Shown: positions 1 to 8,662, counted from the first letter of the stretch. The stretch: DNA of 64,000 nucleotides from Methylobacterium thuringiense (GCF_022179645.1 NZ_BPRA01000006.1:248001-312000); one strand, 5' to 3'. Translations and numbers: made by a program. The notes: generated from the sequence alone by a model not told the origin.

Positions 1-82
1 CGTCCCGGTGGCGCACCACGCGCAGCGCCTCCTCGACGACGTTGCACCGGCCCCACAGGATCGGGCACTTCGCGAGCATCAT
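1..82 (-). CDS. partial ORF running off the window, hypothetical
   Basis: Two consecutive ATG codons (80-82 and 77-79 on the minus strand) open a frame that stays open to the window edge. It begins MMLAKCPILWGRC. The first ATG overlaps the stop codon of the upstream BrkB-like gene in an ATGA-type junction, which is typical of translational coupling. Only 27 residues are visible, so no family can be assigned. It could be a real downstream gene or a chance open stretch in GC-rich DNA. Confidence 0.3.
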   Translation of the reverse strand, partial: MMLAKCPILWGRCNVVEEALRVVRHRD

Positions 83-1059
83 GGCGGAACGGTCCGCGCG
101 CCGGCCGCCTCGACCTGCTTCGCCTTCATCCGGGCCTGAAGCCGCTGGCGGCGGGCGGCGATGACCGTGCCGTTGATCTCGCCGCCGAACAGGAACATCG
201 CGGCGAGCCAGTACAGGAACACGAGGAAGACCATCGCCGTGGCGAGGCCGCCATAGGTCGAGACGTAGGCGTTCGAGAATCGGTCGAGATAGAAGCCGAA
301 TCCTAGGCCCGCGAGGAACCACAGCAGCAACGTCACGGCAATTCCCGGCAGCACCGCGATCAGCGGCCGACGCCCGGCCGCGACGAACTTATGGGCAATC
401 ACCAGCACCACCGCGATCAGCAGGGCCGTGATGCCGATGCGGGCGATGGTGACGGTGAGGCCGAGGGATTCGAGACCCGGGGCCACGAACACCGCCTGCC
501 GCCACAACAACGGCCCCAGCACCACCAGCAGTGCGAAGGCGAGCATCGCGAACGCGCCGCAGATCACGTAGCCGATCGATTCGAGCCGGGTCAGCCACCA
601 AGAGCGCATCTCGCGCCGGCCATAGGCGCGGTTCAGCCCGACGCGCAAGGATTCCACGCCGGAGGAGGAGAAGTAGAGGGCCAGCACCGCGCCGAGCGTC
701 AGCACGCCGCCGCGCTGCTCGGTGAGCACCCGGTGGACTTCGCCGACGATGGGGTTTGCCACCTCGCGCGGCAGCGCGTCGAAGAGCAGCGTGCCGGCCT
801 CGTCCGCCAGCGACTTCGAGCCGAACAGGCCGGCCAGCGCCGCGAGCAGGATCAGGAACGGAAACAGCGAGGTCAGCAGCGACAGCGCGATGTGGCTTGC
901 GATGGCCCAGCCGTCATGGGCGACGAAGCGCTGCGCGGCGATTCCGGCGACGTCGAGGCTCTTGCGGGTGCGGTTCACGGGTACGGCGGCTTCGGTTCGG
1001 TCCGGGTGCCCGCAGGCGGGCTTGGGCCGACTTACGCGGAACCGGCGCGGGTCCGTCAA
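79..1059 (-). CDS. YihY/virulence factor BrkB family membrane protein
   Basis: The 326-residue product is an inner-membrane protein with about six hydrophobic helices. It shows the family's features: an N-terminal FVAHDGWAIASHIALS segment, a central LYFSSSGVESLRVGLNRAY segment (the typical SS-x-x-x-x-L-x-x-x-xN-x-x-y pattern), and a late TYGGLATAMVFLVFLYW helix followed by GGEIN. The family was once called RNase BN but is now regarded as a membrane protein of unclear function, possibly a transporter. The first 40 residues are Arg/Pro-rich, so the true start may be a GTG near residue 28. It is transcribed divergently from the EamA gene. Confidence 0.85.
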   Translation of the reverse strand: MTDPRRFRVSRPKPACGHPDRTEAAVPVNRTRKSLDVAGIAAQRFVAHDGWAIASHIALSLLTSLFPFLILLAALAGLFGSKSLADEAGTLLFDALPREVANPIVGEVHRVLTEQRGGVLTLGAVLALYFSSSGVESLRVGLNRAYGRREMRSWWLTRLESIGYVICGAFAMLAFALLVVLGPLLWRQAVFVAPGLESLGLTVTIARIGITALLIAVVLVIAHKFVAAGRRPLIAVLPGIAVTLLLWFLAGLGFGFYLDRFSNAYVSTYGGLATAMVFLVFLYWLAAMFLFGGEINGTVIAARRQRLQARMKAKQVEAAGARTVPP

Positions 1060-1182
1060 CGTGGCGGCGGGCGTCGCGCCGTTTCGCGGCCGGCGGTGGC
1101 GTGCCGGTCACAGCCGGCGCATGGCAGCCCGCCGACGCCGGAGGTTGCATCGCCGCCCGTCGCATGGTGCAGGCCGCGCATC

Positions 1183-2064
1183 ATGCCGAGGACCTCCGCC
1201 GGGCTGCAGGCCGCCCTGATCCCGAGCCTGTTCGTGGTGATCTGGGCGACCGGTTTCGTCACGGCGCGCCTCGTCGCCCCGCATGCGGAGCCGCTGGCCT
1301 TCGTCGCGGTGCGCGTCATCGCCACAACCGTGGTGCTTTTCGCGATCGCCTGCGTCCGGCACGTGCGCTGGCCATCGGGGCGCGCGGGGCGGGACGCGCT
1401 GATCGCCGGCGTGCTGATGCAGGGCGTTTACATCGCCGGCGTGTTCTGGGCCGTGCATCGCGGCCTGCCCGCCGGCATCGCCGCCCTCGTCGGCAGCCTG
1501 CAACCGCTCCTGACGGCTGCCATCGCCGGGCCGATGCTTGGCGAGCATGTCGCCGGCCGGCGCTGGGCCGGTATCGGTACGGGATTTCTCGGCGCGGCGT
1601 TGGTGCTGATGCCGAAGCTCGGCGCAGTCGACGCCTCCGGCATTCCGCCCATGGCGCTTGCCGTATGCATCGGCGCGATGGTGTCTATGACCTTTGGCAC
1701 GCTGTGGCAGAAGCGCACGGGCGGCGGCGTGGATCTGCTCGCCAACGCCACCATCCAGTTCGCCGGAGCGTCGCTGCTGATGGTGCCGCTGGCAGCGTTC
1801 CTCAGTGATTGGCGTTTCGATGTCGGCTGGCCGCTGGGCCTCGGCTTCGTATGGTCGGTGCTCGGAAATTCGGTTGCCGGCATTCTCCTGCTGATGGCGC
1901 TGATCCGGCGCGGAGCGGTCGCGGGGGTCGCGTCGCTGTTCTTCCTGGTCCCGCCGGTCTCCGCCGTGATGGCCTTCGTGATGTTCGACGAGGCCCTGAG
2001 CCCGATGCAGATCGCCGGCATGGCCGTCGCTGCGGCAGGTGTCGCCTTGGCCAGCCGGGGCTGA
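1183..2064 (+). CDS. EamA/DMT-family transporter
   Basis: The product is 293 residues with about ten hydrophobic helices arranged as two EamA repeats. The first opens with LIPSLFVVIWATGFVTARLV, and the second ends with PPVSAVMAFVMFDEALSPMQIAGMAVAAAGV, the conserved family ending with the glutamate in the FDEAL-type motif. Such proteins usually export amino acids or other small metabolites across the inner membrane. The substrate cannot be read from the sequence. The frame is open far upstream, but that part is antisense to the BrkB gene; the ATG at 1183 is where hydrophobic family sequence begins. Confidence 0.85.
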   Translation: MPRTSAGLQAALIPSLFVVIWATGFVTARLVAPHAEPLAFVAVRVIATTVVLFAIACVRHVRWPSGRAGRDALIAGVLMQGVYIAGVFWAVHRGLPAGIAALVGSLQPLLTAAIAGPMLGEHVAGRRWAGIGTGFLGAALVLMPKLGAVDASGIPPMALAVCIGAMVSMTFGTLWQKRTGGGVDLLANATIQFAGASLLMVPLAAFLSDWRFDVGWPLGLGFVWSVLGNSVAGILLLMALIRRGAVAGVASLFFLVPPVSAVMAFVMFDEALSPMQIAGMAVAAAGVALASRG

Positions 2065-2135
2065 CTGCATTTTGCATTCAGCCGGGATCGCAGCGGGGTG
2101 GGGCAACAAACCTCTACTGCAGGGCCGATCCACCC

Positions 2136-2141
2136 TATAAT
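2136..2141 (+). promoter_or_regulatory. putative -10 box upstream of mcd
   Basis: A perfect TATAAT lies 36 bases before the methylsuccinyl-CoA dehydrogenase start. No good -35 hexamer is visible 16-18 bases upstream. The GAGAGAGTGAG ribosome-binding stretch lies just before the ATG. Confidence 0.3.
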
Positions 2142-2177
2142 GACCCTCAAGGACTTCATATCACGAGAGAGTGAGAC

Positions 2178-3869
2178 ATGGCCGCTTCCCCCGCCATCAG
2201 CCCCGCCAACGACACCCAGGACCTCGTCGGCCTGACCCGCGATGCGGCAGTATCCGCCAAGAAGCTCGTCGCCGAGGCGACTGCCCGCGTCCGCAAGCTG
2301 GTCCTGACGCCCGAGGGCAAGGTCGACGCCGCCAAGCTCGAAGCCGAGCAGCATGCCGCCCACGGCCTCGCCTGGCTCGCGACTTACGGTGAGGCGGTGC
2401 GCGAACTCGCCGGCTACGCCGAGCGCCTGCAGTCCGAGGGCAAGCTCGGCGAGACCGAGACGCTGCTCGTGAAGATCGGCGCGGGCGAATATCTCGACCA
2501 GATGTTCGGCGGCATCCCGATGAGCCAGGGCGAGATGGTCCGCCCGACCTCGTCGCTGGGCTTCCAGCAGAGCGAGCTCGCGCAGTACCGCACCGAGGCC
2601 GTCGAGGCGGCGATCGCCGACGGCAATACGGCGGCCAACCGCAAGGCCCTCGTCGTCAAGATCCGCGAAGGCGTCGGCGCCGGCTCTGCGACGATCGGCG
2701 ATTCCGGCCTCGACGAGGACATGGAATCCATCCGCTCCGAGATGCGCCGCTTCGGCAAGGCCGAGGTCGTCGATCAGGCGCACGAGTGGCACCTGAAGAA
2801 CGACTACATCCCGATGGAGATCGTGGAGAAGATGGCCGAGCTCGGTGTCTTCGGCCTGACGATCCCCGAGGAATACGGCGGCATGGGCCTGCCGAAGATC
2901 TCGATGTGCGTCGTCTCGGAAGAGCTGTCGCGCGCCTATATCGGCGTCGGCTCGCTCGGCACCCGCACGGAGATCGCGGCCGAGCTGATCCTCGGCGGCG
3001 GCACCGAGGAGCAGAAGCAGCGCTTCCTGCCGAAGCTCGCCTCGGGCGAGATCCTGCCCACCGCCGTCTTCACCGAGCCGAACACCGGCTCCGACCTCGC
3101 CTCGCTGCGCACCCGCGGCACGAAGGAGGGCGACGTCTGGAAGATCAACGGCAATAAGACCTGGATCACGCACCCCGTGCGCGCCGACATCATGACGGTG
3201 CTGGTGCGCACCAAGCCCGAGGAGAAGGGCCATCGCGGCCTCTCCATGCTCATCGCCGAGAAGGCCCGCGGCACCGACGCGGAGCCCTTCCCGGTCGAGG
3301 GCCTGTCGGGCGGCGAGATCCACGTGCTCGGCTATCGCGGCATGAAGGAATACGAGCTGTCCTTCGAGGACTTCTCGGTCCCCGGCAACAACCTGCTCGG
3401 CGACGTCGAGGGCAAGGGCTTCGCCCAGCTCATGCAGACCTTCGAGTCGGCCCGCATCCAGACCGCCGCCCGTGCCATCGGCGTCGCCCAGTCGGCCCTC
3501 GATGTCGGCCTGCGCTACGCTGAGGAACGGGTGCAATTCGGCAAGCCGCTGGTTGAGTTCCCCCGCGTCGCCGACAAGATCGCGATGATGGCGGTGGAGA
3601 TCAACATCGCCCGCCAGCTCACCTACTTCTCGGCCCGCGAGAAGGACGAGGGCAAGCGCTGCGACCTCGAGGCCGGGATGGCCAAGCTGCTCGGTGCCCG
3701 CGTCGCCTGGGCGGCCGCCGACAACGCCCTGCAGATCCATGGCGGCAACGGCTTCGCCCTCGAATACCAGGTGAGCCGCCTGCTCTGCGACGCCCGCATC
3801 CTCTCGATCTTCGAGGGCGCGGCCGAGATCCAGGCGCAGGTGATCGCTCGCCGGCTGCTGGAGCAGTAG
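2178..3869 (+). CDS. mcd: methylsuccinyl-CoA dehydrogenase (long acyl-CoA dehydrogenase)
   Basis: The 563-residue flavoprotein has an acyl-CoA dehydrogenase core from about residue 190. Visible motifs are TEPNTGSDLASLRTRG, KTWITHP, QFGKPLVEFPRVADKIA and a C-terminal IHGGNGFALEYQVSRLLCD block. The glutamate of IFEGAAEIQAQ is at the usual catalytic-base position. The extra N-terminal domain of about 180 residues distinguishes it from standard enzymes of about 380 residues and is the hallmark of methylsuccinyl-CoA dehydrogenase. That enzyme oxidises (2S)-methylsuccinyl-CoA to mesaconyl-CoA in the ethylmalonyl-CoA pathway. It stands alone, with its own -10 box and a strong terminator. In older Methylobacterium literature the gene is called ibd2. 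The exact substrate is inferred. Confidence 0.8.
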   Translation: MAASPAISPANDTQDLVGLTRDAAVSAKKLVAEATARVRKLVLTPEGKVDAAKLEAEQHAAHGLAWLATYGEAVRELAGYAERLQSEGKLGETETLLVKIGAGEYLDQMFGGIPMSQGEMVRPTSSLGFQQSELAQYRTEAVEAAIADGNTAANRKALVVKIREGVGAGSATIGDSGLDEDMESIRSEMRRFGKAEVVDQAHEWHLKNDYIPMEIVEKMAELGVFGLTIPEEYGGMGLPKISMCVVSEELSRAYIGVGSLGTRTEIAAELILGGGTEEQKQRFLPKLASGEILPTAVFTEPNTGSDLASLRTRGTKEGDVWKINGNKTWITHPVRADIMTVLVRTKPEEKGHRGLSMLIAEKARGTDAEPFPVEGLSGGEIHVLGYRGMKEYELSFEDFSVPGNNLLGDVEGKGFAQLMQTFESARIQTAARAIGVAQSALDVGLRYAEERVQFGKPLVEFPRVADKIAMMAVEINIARQLTYFSAREKDEGKRCDLEAGMAKLLGARVAWAAADNALQIHGGNGFALEYQVSRLLCDARILSIFEGAAEIQAQVIARRLLEQ

Positions 3870-3903
3870 ACCGCTCCGGTCGAAGATGCCGCGACGACAA
3901 ATG

Positions 3904-3935
3904 AAAAACGCCGGGGCATCCACCCCGGCGTTTTT
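3904..3935. terminator. bidirectional intrinsic terminator after mcd
   Basis: A perfect 13-bp stem (AAAAACGCCGGGG, loop CATCCA, CCCCGGCGTTTTT) is followed by more T residues. It has A and T runs on its two sides, so it can end mcd on the plus strand and the small gene at 3958-4155 on the minus strand. Confidence 0.9.
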
Positions 3936-3957
3936 TCGTTTCGTGGCAGCTTCTCGA

Positions 3958-4155
3958 CTACTTCGTGATCTTCACCGAGACCGGGTCGCTCGACGGAAAC
4001 GTTTCTTCGAGGGCTTCGTCGAGGCGGTCTTCCATCTTGCCCTGCGTGTTGGCGGGGTTGGACGTGTCGCCGGTCGGTTTGTCGCTCGGACGCTTGCCGT
4101 GCTCGTCGGCCTTGGCGTCGCCGCCGGCCGGATTTTTGGCTGTCGTCTCGGACAT
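3958..4155 (-). CDS. small acidic hypothetical protein
   Basis: The 65-residue hydrophilic, probably disordered protein begins MSETTAKNPAGGDAK and ends in a more structured-looking EETFPSSDPVSVKITK tail. I recall short alphaproteobacterial proteins with a similar FPSSDP-type C-terminus, but I do not know a function. It has its own start and lies immediately before the shared terminator. It faces mcd tail to tail. There are no membrane segments. Confidence 0.65.
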   Translation of the reverse strand: MSETTAKNPAGGDAKADEHGKRPSDKPTGDTSNPANTQGKMEDRLDEALEETFPSSDPVSVKITK

Positions 4156-4209
4156 GTCGGGTCACTCGCTACTTCGGGTCGGCATCCGCATCGCGGTGCG
4201 CGTGCCCGG

Positions 4210-5508
4210 TCAACGCAGCGCGCGCGGCGGTGTTTCCGTGCCGATCGGCGGTGGGCGACGGGTGGCCCCGGCGGCGATGCGGTGGCGCTGCCCCGCCGCC
4301 TCGCGGGCCACGCGCTCGTAGACCTGCTCGAGCCGGTCGAGATGGGCGTCGACGCTGAGCGGGCCGGACCAGTAGCGCTCGTGCGCCTGCCGGCTCAGCC
4401 TGTCGGCGAGTACGTCGTCCGTGAGCCGCGAGAGATGCGCGGCGAGCGCGGCCGGATCGCCGGAGCGGAACCAGAAGCCGTTCTCGCCGTCCTCGATCGC
4501 CTCACGTCCGGCACAGGCATCGCTGACGACGACCGGGCAGCCGACGGCCAGAGCCTCGTAGACCGTGAGCGGCTGGCCCTCGTACCAGATGCTCGGGAAC
4601 ACCAGCGCCCGTGCCTCGCGCATCAGCGCCTGGACCTCTCCCGCCTGCTTCCAGCCGAGCATGACGCTCTCGGGGTAGTGCGCCTTGAGCTCTGCCGCGC
4701 TCGGCCCGTCGCCGACGAAGACCGGCCGTACCCCCGCCCTGCGCGCGGCTTCCGCGAAGATCGGCGCACCTTTCTCGGTCGAGATGCGGCCGACGAACAG
4801 GAAGTCGCCGGGCGGGCCGGAGCGGGGCGGGGCCTTGGCCACCGAGATCGGGTTGTCGACGCGGTGAAACACCGTGGTTTCGGGCAGCAACGGCGCGATC
4901 ACACGCTCCTGCAATGCGCTGATCGTGACAACATGGCGGAACAGGTCGGGCAGACGGGCGACGTGATCCAGGCCGACATGGCGCACGACCCGCAGGAGTT
5001 TTCGCGGGTAAGAGCGCGCATCGCAATTTGTGCCGAGGCAGGAGAGCGACATCGGCGTGCGGTGGCAGATGGCTTTCGCCGGGTAGTCGTAGAAGCCGCC
5101 GTTCGGGCAGACCAGGAAGAACTCGTGCATCGTGTAGAGGCACGGCAGGCCCGATGCCCGGATCGCCGGGCCGATTGAGGGTGAGAGCGACTTGGCGAAG
5201 GCGTGGACATGCACCAGCGTGTCGGCGGGATCGTAGTGCCGGAGTTCCCTGGCGAGTGCGGCGGCGGCCTTGCGGTTCCAGATTGCCTGGGTCGCGAAGG
5301 CGAGTTTGTTCGTCGTGGAAGCGATGTCGTCCTGCCCGAGGCAGACGACGCGGATGCCGGCGGCTCCAAGTCGCGGATCGACCGGGCCGACGGCGGCGAA
5401 GACCGTGACGGCGTGTCCCCGCGATCGCAGCCCCAACGCCGAGTCGAGCGCGACTTTCGCCTGCCCTCCATTAATGTGGGCGTGATCGAGAACCAGGACG
5501 ACACGCAC
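4210..5508 (-). CDS. GT4-type glycosyltransferase (copy 1)
   Basis: The 432-residue protein has the GT-B fold order: an N-terminal acceptor domain (MRVVLVLDHAHINGGQAKVA) and a C-terminal Glycos_transf_1 domain with FLFVGRISTEKGAPIFAEAA, FPSIWYEGQPLTVYEALAVGCPVV and GREAIEDGENG. The glutamates of the EGQPLTVYEAL block match the nucleotide-sugar binding E-x7-E motif. A central stretch contains FLVCPNGGFYDY and three later cysteines. It is divergent from, and clearly paralogous to, the gene at 5625. The likely role is sugar transfer in exopolysaccharide or capsule synthesis; donor and acceptor are unknown. Confidence 0.85.
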   Translation of the reverse strand: MRVVLVLDHAHINGGQAKVALDSALGLRSRGHAVTVFAAVGPVDPRLGAAGIRVVCLGQDDIASTTNKLAFATQAIWNRKAAAALARELRHYDPADTLVHVHAFAKSLSPSIGPAIRASGLPCLYTMHEFFLVCPNGGFYDYPAKAICHRTPMSLSCLGTNCDARSYPRKLLRVVRHVGLDHVARLPDLFRHVVTISALQERVIAPLLPETTVFHRVDNPISVAKAPPRSGPPGDFLFVGRISTEKGAPIFAEAARRAGVRPVFVGDGPSAAELKAHYPESVMLGWKQAGEVQALMREARALVFPSIWYEGQPLTVYEALAVGCPVVVSDACAGREAIEDGENGFWFRSGDPAALAAHLSRLTDDVLADRLSRQAHERYWSGPLSVDAHLDRLEQVYERVAREAAGQRHRIAAGATRRPPPIGTETPPRALR

Positions 5509-5624
5509 GACGGCAGCCGATCATTCCGGGGAAAGTCGATCATCTTTACCGGTCGGCAGTTGATCGTGCGTAAACCCGAAGACGATCCGGGCCGCGAGAC
5601 GCCCGGCGACCGGGGCGTCCTGCC

Positions 5625-6893
5625 ATGCATGTCGTGATCCTCGCCGAATTCGCCGTCGCAAGCGGCGGCGCGGAGAAGGTCGCCGTGGAATCCGCCCGCG
5701 GCCTCGCTGAGGCCGGCGTCGCCGTCAGTTTCATTCAGGCGGTCGACGGGCCGGCGGACGCGCTGCTCGACCATCCGCGCATCCGGCATATCAGTCTCGG
5801 CCTCGCCGACGTCTGGTCGCTGCCGGCCTGGAAGGGGGCGGTCACCGGGATCTGGCACGGCGAGGCCGCCCGCAGGCTCGGCGCCGCCCTCGATGCGCTG
5901 CCTGTTCGGGCCGATTGCATCCACCTGCATCAATGGACCCGCGCGCTCTCGCCGTCAGTGCTGCCCGTTCTGCTCGCCCGCGGCGTACCGGTGGCAGTGA
6001 CCTTGCACGACTACTTTCTAGCCTGCCCGAACGGTCTCTATTACCGCTTCGATAGAGCCGAGCCCTGCACGCTGAAGCCGCTCTCTGCCTCCTGCATCGC
6101 GGCCTCCTGTGATCCGAAGAGCCGGCTGCACAAGCTGGTGCGCGTCGCCCGATCGGCCGCGATGCGGACAGCGATCGGCGCCGGCCATCTCGACGTCGTC
6201 CATGTCTGCGATGCCAGCGTCGGACGGGCCGACGCCCTGCTCGCCGGCTTCGACCTGCGGCATCACCGCCTCGACAATCCCGTGCGCACGCCGAAGGGGC
6301 CGGCAGCCGAGCCGGCCAGGGGCGACGCCATCGCCTATGTCGGCCGGCTGACGCCGGAGAAGGGTGCAGACCTCGTCGCCGACGCGGCGCGGCAGGCCGG
6401 GATCCCGGCTTTGTTCATCGGGGCGGGTCCGCTCGAAGAGCGGCTGCGGGCAACGCCCGGCGTCGAAGTGCTCGGCTGGCGCAGCCCAGTGGAGGTCGAG
6501 GCGGTTCTGCGCAACCGCGCGCGCGCCGTCTGCGCACCGTCGCGCTGGTACGAGACAGGGCCGCTCACCGTCTACGAAGCACTCGCTGCCGGTATCCCGG
6601 CGGTCGCCTCGACCCGCGCGGGCGCCTCCGAAAAGGTCGAGGACGGTGTGACCGGGTTCACCGTCGAGCCGGATGTTGGGGCACTCGCTGCGGTCTTCGC
6701 GAAGCTCGCCGACAGCCGGCTTGTGCAGCGCACAGGGCGAGCCGCCTATGAGCGCTATTGGGCCGCTCCGATGACGCTCGCGGTGCATGCCGCCGGCCTG
6801 ATCCGGATCTACGAATCGGCGATGCGTGGCACTGCACGCAAGCTCAACGATATCAATCCGGATTCTGCATTTAGTCTCGCCATGAATCGTTAG
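5625..6893 (+). CDS. GT4-type glycosyltransferase (copy 2)
   Basis: This 422-residue paralogue of the divergent neighbour starts MHVVILAEFAVASGGAEKVA. It has the donor-site block RWYETGPLTVYEALAAGIPAV and the AYVGRLTPEKGADLVADAA loop. The same central FLACPNGLYY...CTLKP...SCIAASCD cysteine pattern occurs in both proteins, so it is a lineage-specific feature of this pair and not of GT4 enzymes in general. The two genes share a 116-bp divergent promoter region, which suggests an inverted gene duplication. A role in surface polysaccharide synthesis is inferred. Confidence 0.85.
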   Translation: MHVVILAEFAVASGGAEKVAVESARGLAEAGVAVSFIQAVDGPADALLDHPRIRHISLGLADVWSLPAWKGAVTGIWHGEAARRLGAALDALPVRADCIHLHQWTRALSPSVLPVLLARGVPVAVTLHDYFLACPNGLYYRFDRAEPCTLKPLSASCIAASCDPKSRLHKLVRVARSAAMRTAIGAGHLDVVHVCDASVGRADALLAGFDLRHHRLDNPVRTPKGPAAEPARGDAIAYVGRLTPEKGADLVADAARQAGIPALFIGAGPLEERLRATPGVEVLGWRSPVEVEAVLRNRARAVCAPSRWYETGPLTVYEALAAGIPAVASTRAGASEKVEDGVTGFTVEPDVGALAAVFAKLADSRLVQRTGRAAYERYWAAPMTLAVHAAGLIRIYESAMRGTARKLNDINPDSAFSLAMNR

Positions 6894-7066
6894 CCAGCAG
6901 CGCGGCCTCGAGCTCTTGGCTTACAGGTTCCGCCAATTGTCACGTCTTCGGCTGGTACGTTTGACCACGGCCCATCCGGGCTGCTAGCCTCTGTTTAGCC
7001 GATTTCAGTTTTAGATCAATTACATGCCGTACAAATGTGGCGCACGGAGCGTCCTCGAAAGCCGTC

Positions 7067-7095
7067 TTGACTTCAATGTTGCACTGCAACATATC
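7067..7095 (+). promoter_or_regulatory. phasin promoter with 17-bp palindromic operator (PhaR-like)
   Basis: TTGACT (7067-7072) is a good -35 hexamer. 17 bases later comes a weak -10 (CATATC, 7090-7095). The spacer holds a perfect palindrome, ATGTTGCACTGCAACAT (7076-7092). TGC/GCA half-sites are what PhaR, the polyhydroxyalkanoate-responsive repressor of phasin genes, is known to bind in other alphaproteobacteria. An operator between -35 and -10 fits simple repression. The identity of the regulator is inferred. Confidence 0.6.
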
Positions 7096-7158
7096 TCCGA
7101 CGGGCTGGACGCGACGAGTCGCCGCGGCCGGACGAAAATGTCCACAGGAGAGATTGCT

Positions 7159-7512
7159 TTGGCTACGCAAGGTTTCGAGATCCCGACCGAATTCCGCGAT
7201 TTCGCGGACAAGAGCGTCGACCAGGCCCGCAATGCTTTCGGCAGCTTCCTGAGCGGCGCCGTGAAGACCTCCGAGCAGCTGCAGAGCACCGGCGTCAACG
7301 TCCAGTCGACCGTGCATGCCGCCGTCCTCAAGGGCATCGACCACGCCCAGACGAACGCGAACGCCACCTTCGACTTCACGCAGAAGCTCGTTCGCGCCCG
7401 CGACCTCCGCGAGGCCTTCGAGATCCAGTCCGAATACGTGAAGTCCCAGTTCGCCGCCCTCCAGGCGCAGGCGAAGGACTACGGTTCGCTGGCCCAGAAA
7501 GCCGCGCACTAA
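7159..7512 (+). CDS. phasin family protein
   Basis: The 117-residue product reads MATQGFEIPTEFRDFADKSV and continues as amphipathic helix throughout. It includes AFGSFLSGAVKTSEQLQ and [21 protein letters not shown], the phasin_2 signature. Phasins coat polyhydroxybutyrate granules and control their number and size. I chose the TTG at 7159 because AGGAG lies 8 bases upstream and the protein then begins like other phasins. An in-frame ATG at 7138 would add seven residues. The operator upstream suggests control by intracellular PHB level. Confidence 0.85.
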   Translation: MATQGFEIPTEFRDFADKSVDQARNAFGSFLSGAVKTSEQLQSTGVNVQSTVHAAVLKGIDHAQTNANATFDFTQKLVRARDLREAFEIQSEYVKSQFAALQAQAKDYGSLAQKAAH

Positions 7513-7549
7513 AGCGTTTCGCGCCTGACGCGACGAAGCATCTCCCGGA

Positions 7550-7578
7550 GAACCCGCGACCGGTCCGGTCGCGGGTTC
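7550..7578. terminator. strong hairpin between the two phasin genes
   Basis: This is a perfect 14+1+14 palindrome (GAACCCGCGACCGG / CCGGTCGCGGGTTC). No U run follows, so it may be a Rho-independent-like stop, an mRNA stabiliser or a processing site that lets the first phasin be made in excess. Confidence 0.45.
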
Positions 7579-7669
7579 GACCCCACGGAGAGGAGGCAGC
7601 CCGGAATTCCTCGTGTGGGATCCCGGCGCAACGCCTCGCACCGATACGAAACGACGAGGAGGCGGCCTG

Positions 7670-8578
7670 ATGGCAACGCACACTGATCCGACGCGGAAAT
7701 CCGATGCGGCCGCGAAGAACGCGCCAGCCGAGGATGCGAAGCCAGTGACGAAGCCGGCCGCCGAGGCGATCGCAAAGGCCGCGCAGAAGCCGCCGGCCGC
7801 TAAGCCTGCCCCGGCTCCGGTACCGAAGGCTGCCGCGGACAAAGCCGCGAGCATCACCTCCCCACCGGCCAAGACCCAGCACAAGACCGAGCCGGCGCAG
7901 ACCTTCAGGCCTCCGGCACCGAAAACCGAGACCGCTGGATTGAAGCCCGTAGCCTCCGAGAAGGCCGCTCCGGCGACGGCGAATGCGTCCGTCCCGAAGG
8001 CGGAACCTGCAAAGCCTGTTCCGGTCGAGAGCAAGGTGGCCGCGGAGGCCAAGCCTGCGTCGAAGGCGGCCGACACGGCTGCCGCCGCCAATTCCAACGC
8101 GAAAACCGCTCCGCCCACCGCCAAAGTCGAGCCCAAGGCCGAGCCGGCCCCGAAGCCCGCGCCGGACACGGTGGAGGCCCAGCCGGCCCCTGCACCGAAG
8201 CCCGTTGCCGCAAAGCCGCCGGCTCCCGAGGCCAAATCACCGGAGTTCGAAGCTCCGGCCCCGAAGGCACCGGCTGTCGAGACTGTCGTTGCGGCGGCTG
8301 CCAAGCCTGCCGCGATTGCCGCCAAGGCGTCCGCAACCTTCGGTGTTGGTGCATCCTCGGCTCAGTTCACCGAGATCAACGAGACCGTGCTCACCTTCGT
8401 CCGCAAGGAAGGCGAGGCTGCGCTCGCCCACATGCAGGCGCTCACCAGGGTGAAGTCGCCGGCCGAGTTGATCCGTCTCCAGGTCGGCGAGTTCCAGCGG
8501 GCGGCCGATTCATCTCTCAGTTGCATCAGCACCATCGTGCGCAGCGCGAGCCGGATGGGCGGCGTGCGTCTCCCCTGA
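7670..8578 (+). CDS. phasin with long Ala/Pro/Lys-rich N-terminal region
   Basis: The product is 302 residues from the ATG preceded by GAGGAGGCGG. Roughly residues 1-225 are low-complexity sequence of Ala, Pro, Lys and Glu with repeated KPA/PKP motifs, resembling the PHB-binding or histone-H1-like tails of PhaF-type proteins. The last 75 residues are a phasin domain with FTEINETVLTFVRKEGEAAL and ALTRVKSPAELIRLQVGEFQ. The basic tail could link granules to DNA or to other proteins, as in PhaF; that is inference. The gene follows the short phasin. Confidence 0.75.
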   Translation: MATHTDPTRKSDAAAKNAPAEDAKPVTKPAAEAIAKAAQKPPAAKPAPAPVPKAAADKAASITSPPAKTQHKTEPAQTFRPPAPKTETAGLKPVASEKAAPATANASVPKAEPAKPVPVESKVAAEAKPASKAADTAAAANSNAKTAPPTAKVEPKAEPAPKPAPDTVEAQPAPAPKPVAAKPPAPEAKSPEFEAPAPKAPAVETVVAAAAKPAAIAAKASATFGVGASSAQFTEINETVLTFVRKEGEAALAHMQALTRVKSPAELIRLQVGEFQRAADSSLSCISTIVRSASRMGGVRLP

Positions 8579-8662
8579 CGCAACGGGGCGTGTGAAGCCA
8601 CGCGCACGCCCGATTCGGCGTGATAGACACCCCGAAAGCCTCATCGCCTTCGGGAGACCACC

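Noticed and set aside
391-1182. N-terminal 264 codons of the long frame ending in the EamA gene
   Set aside because: The segment is antisense to the BrkB gene and hydrophilic; the transporter begins at 1183.
1428-3923. Minus-strand frame of 831 codons opposite mcd
   Set aside because: Antisense shadow; mcd is certain and has family motifs throughout.
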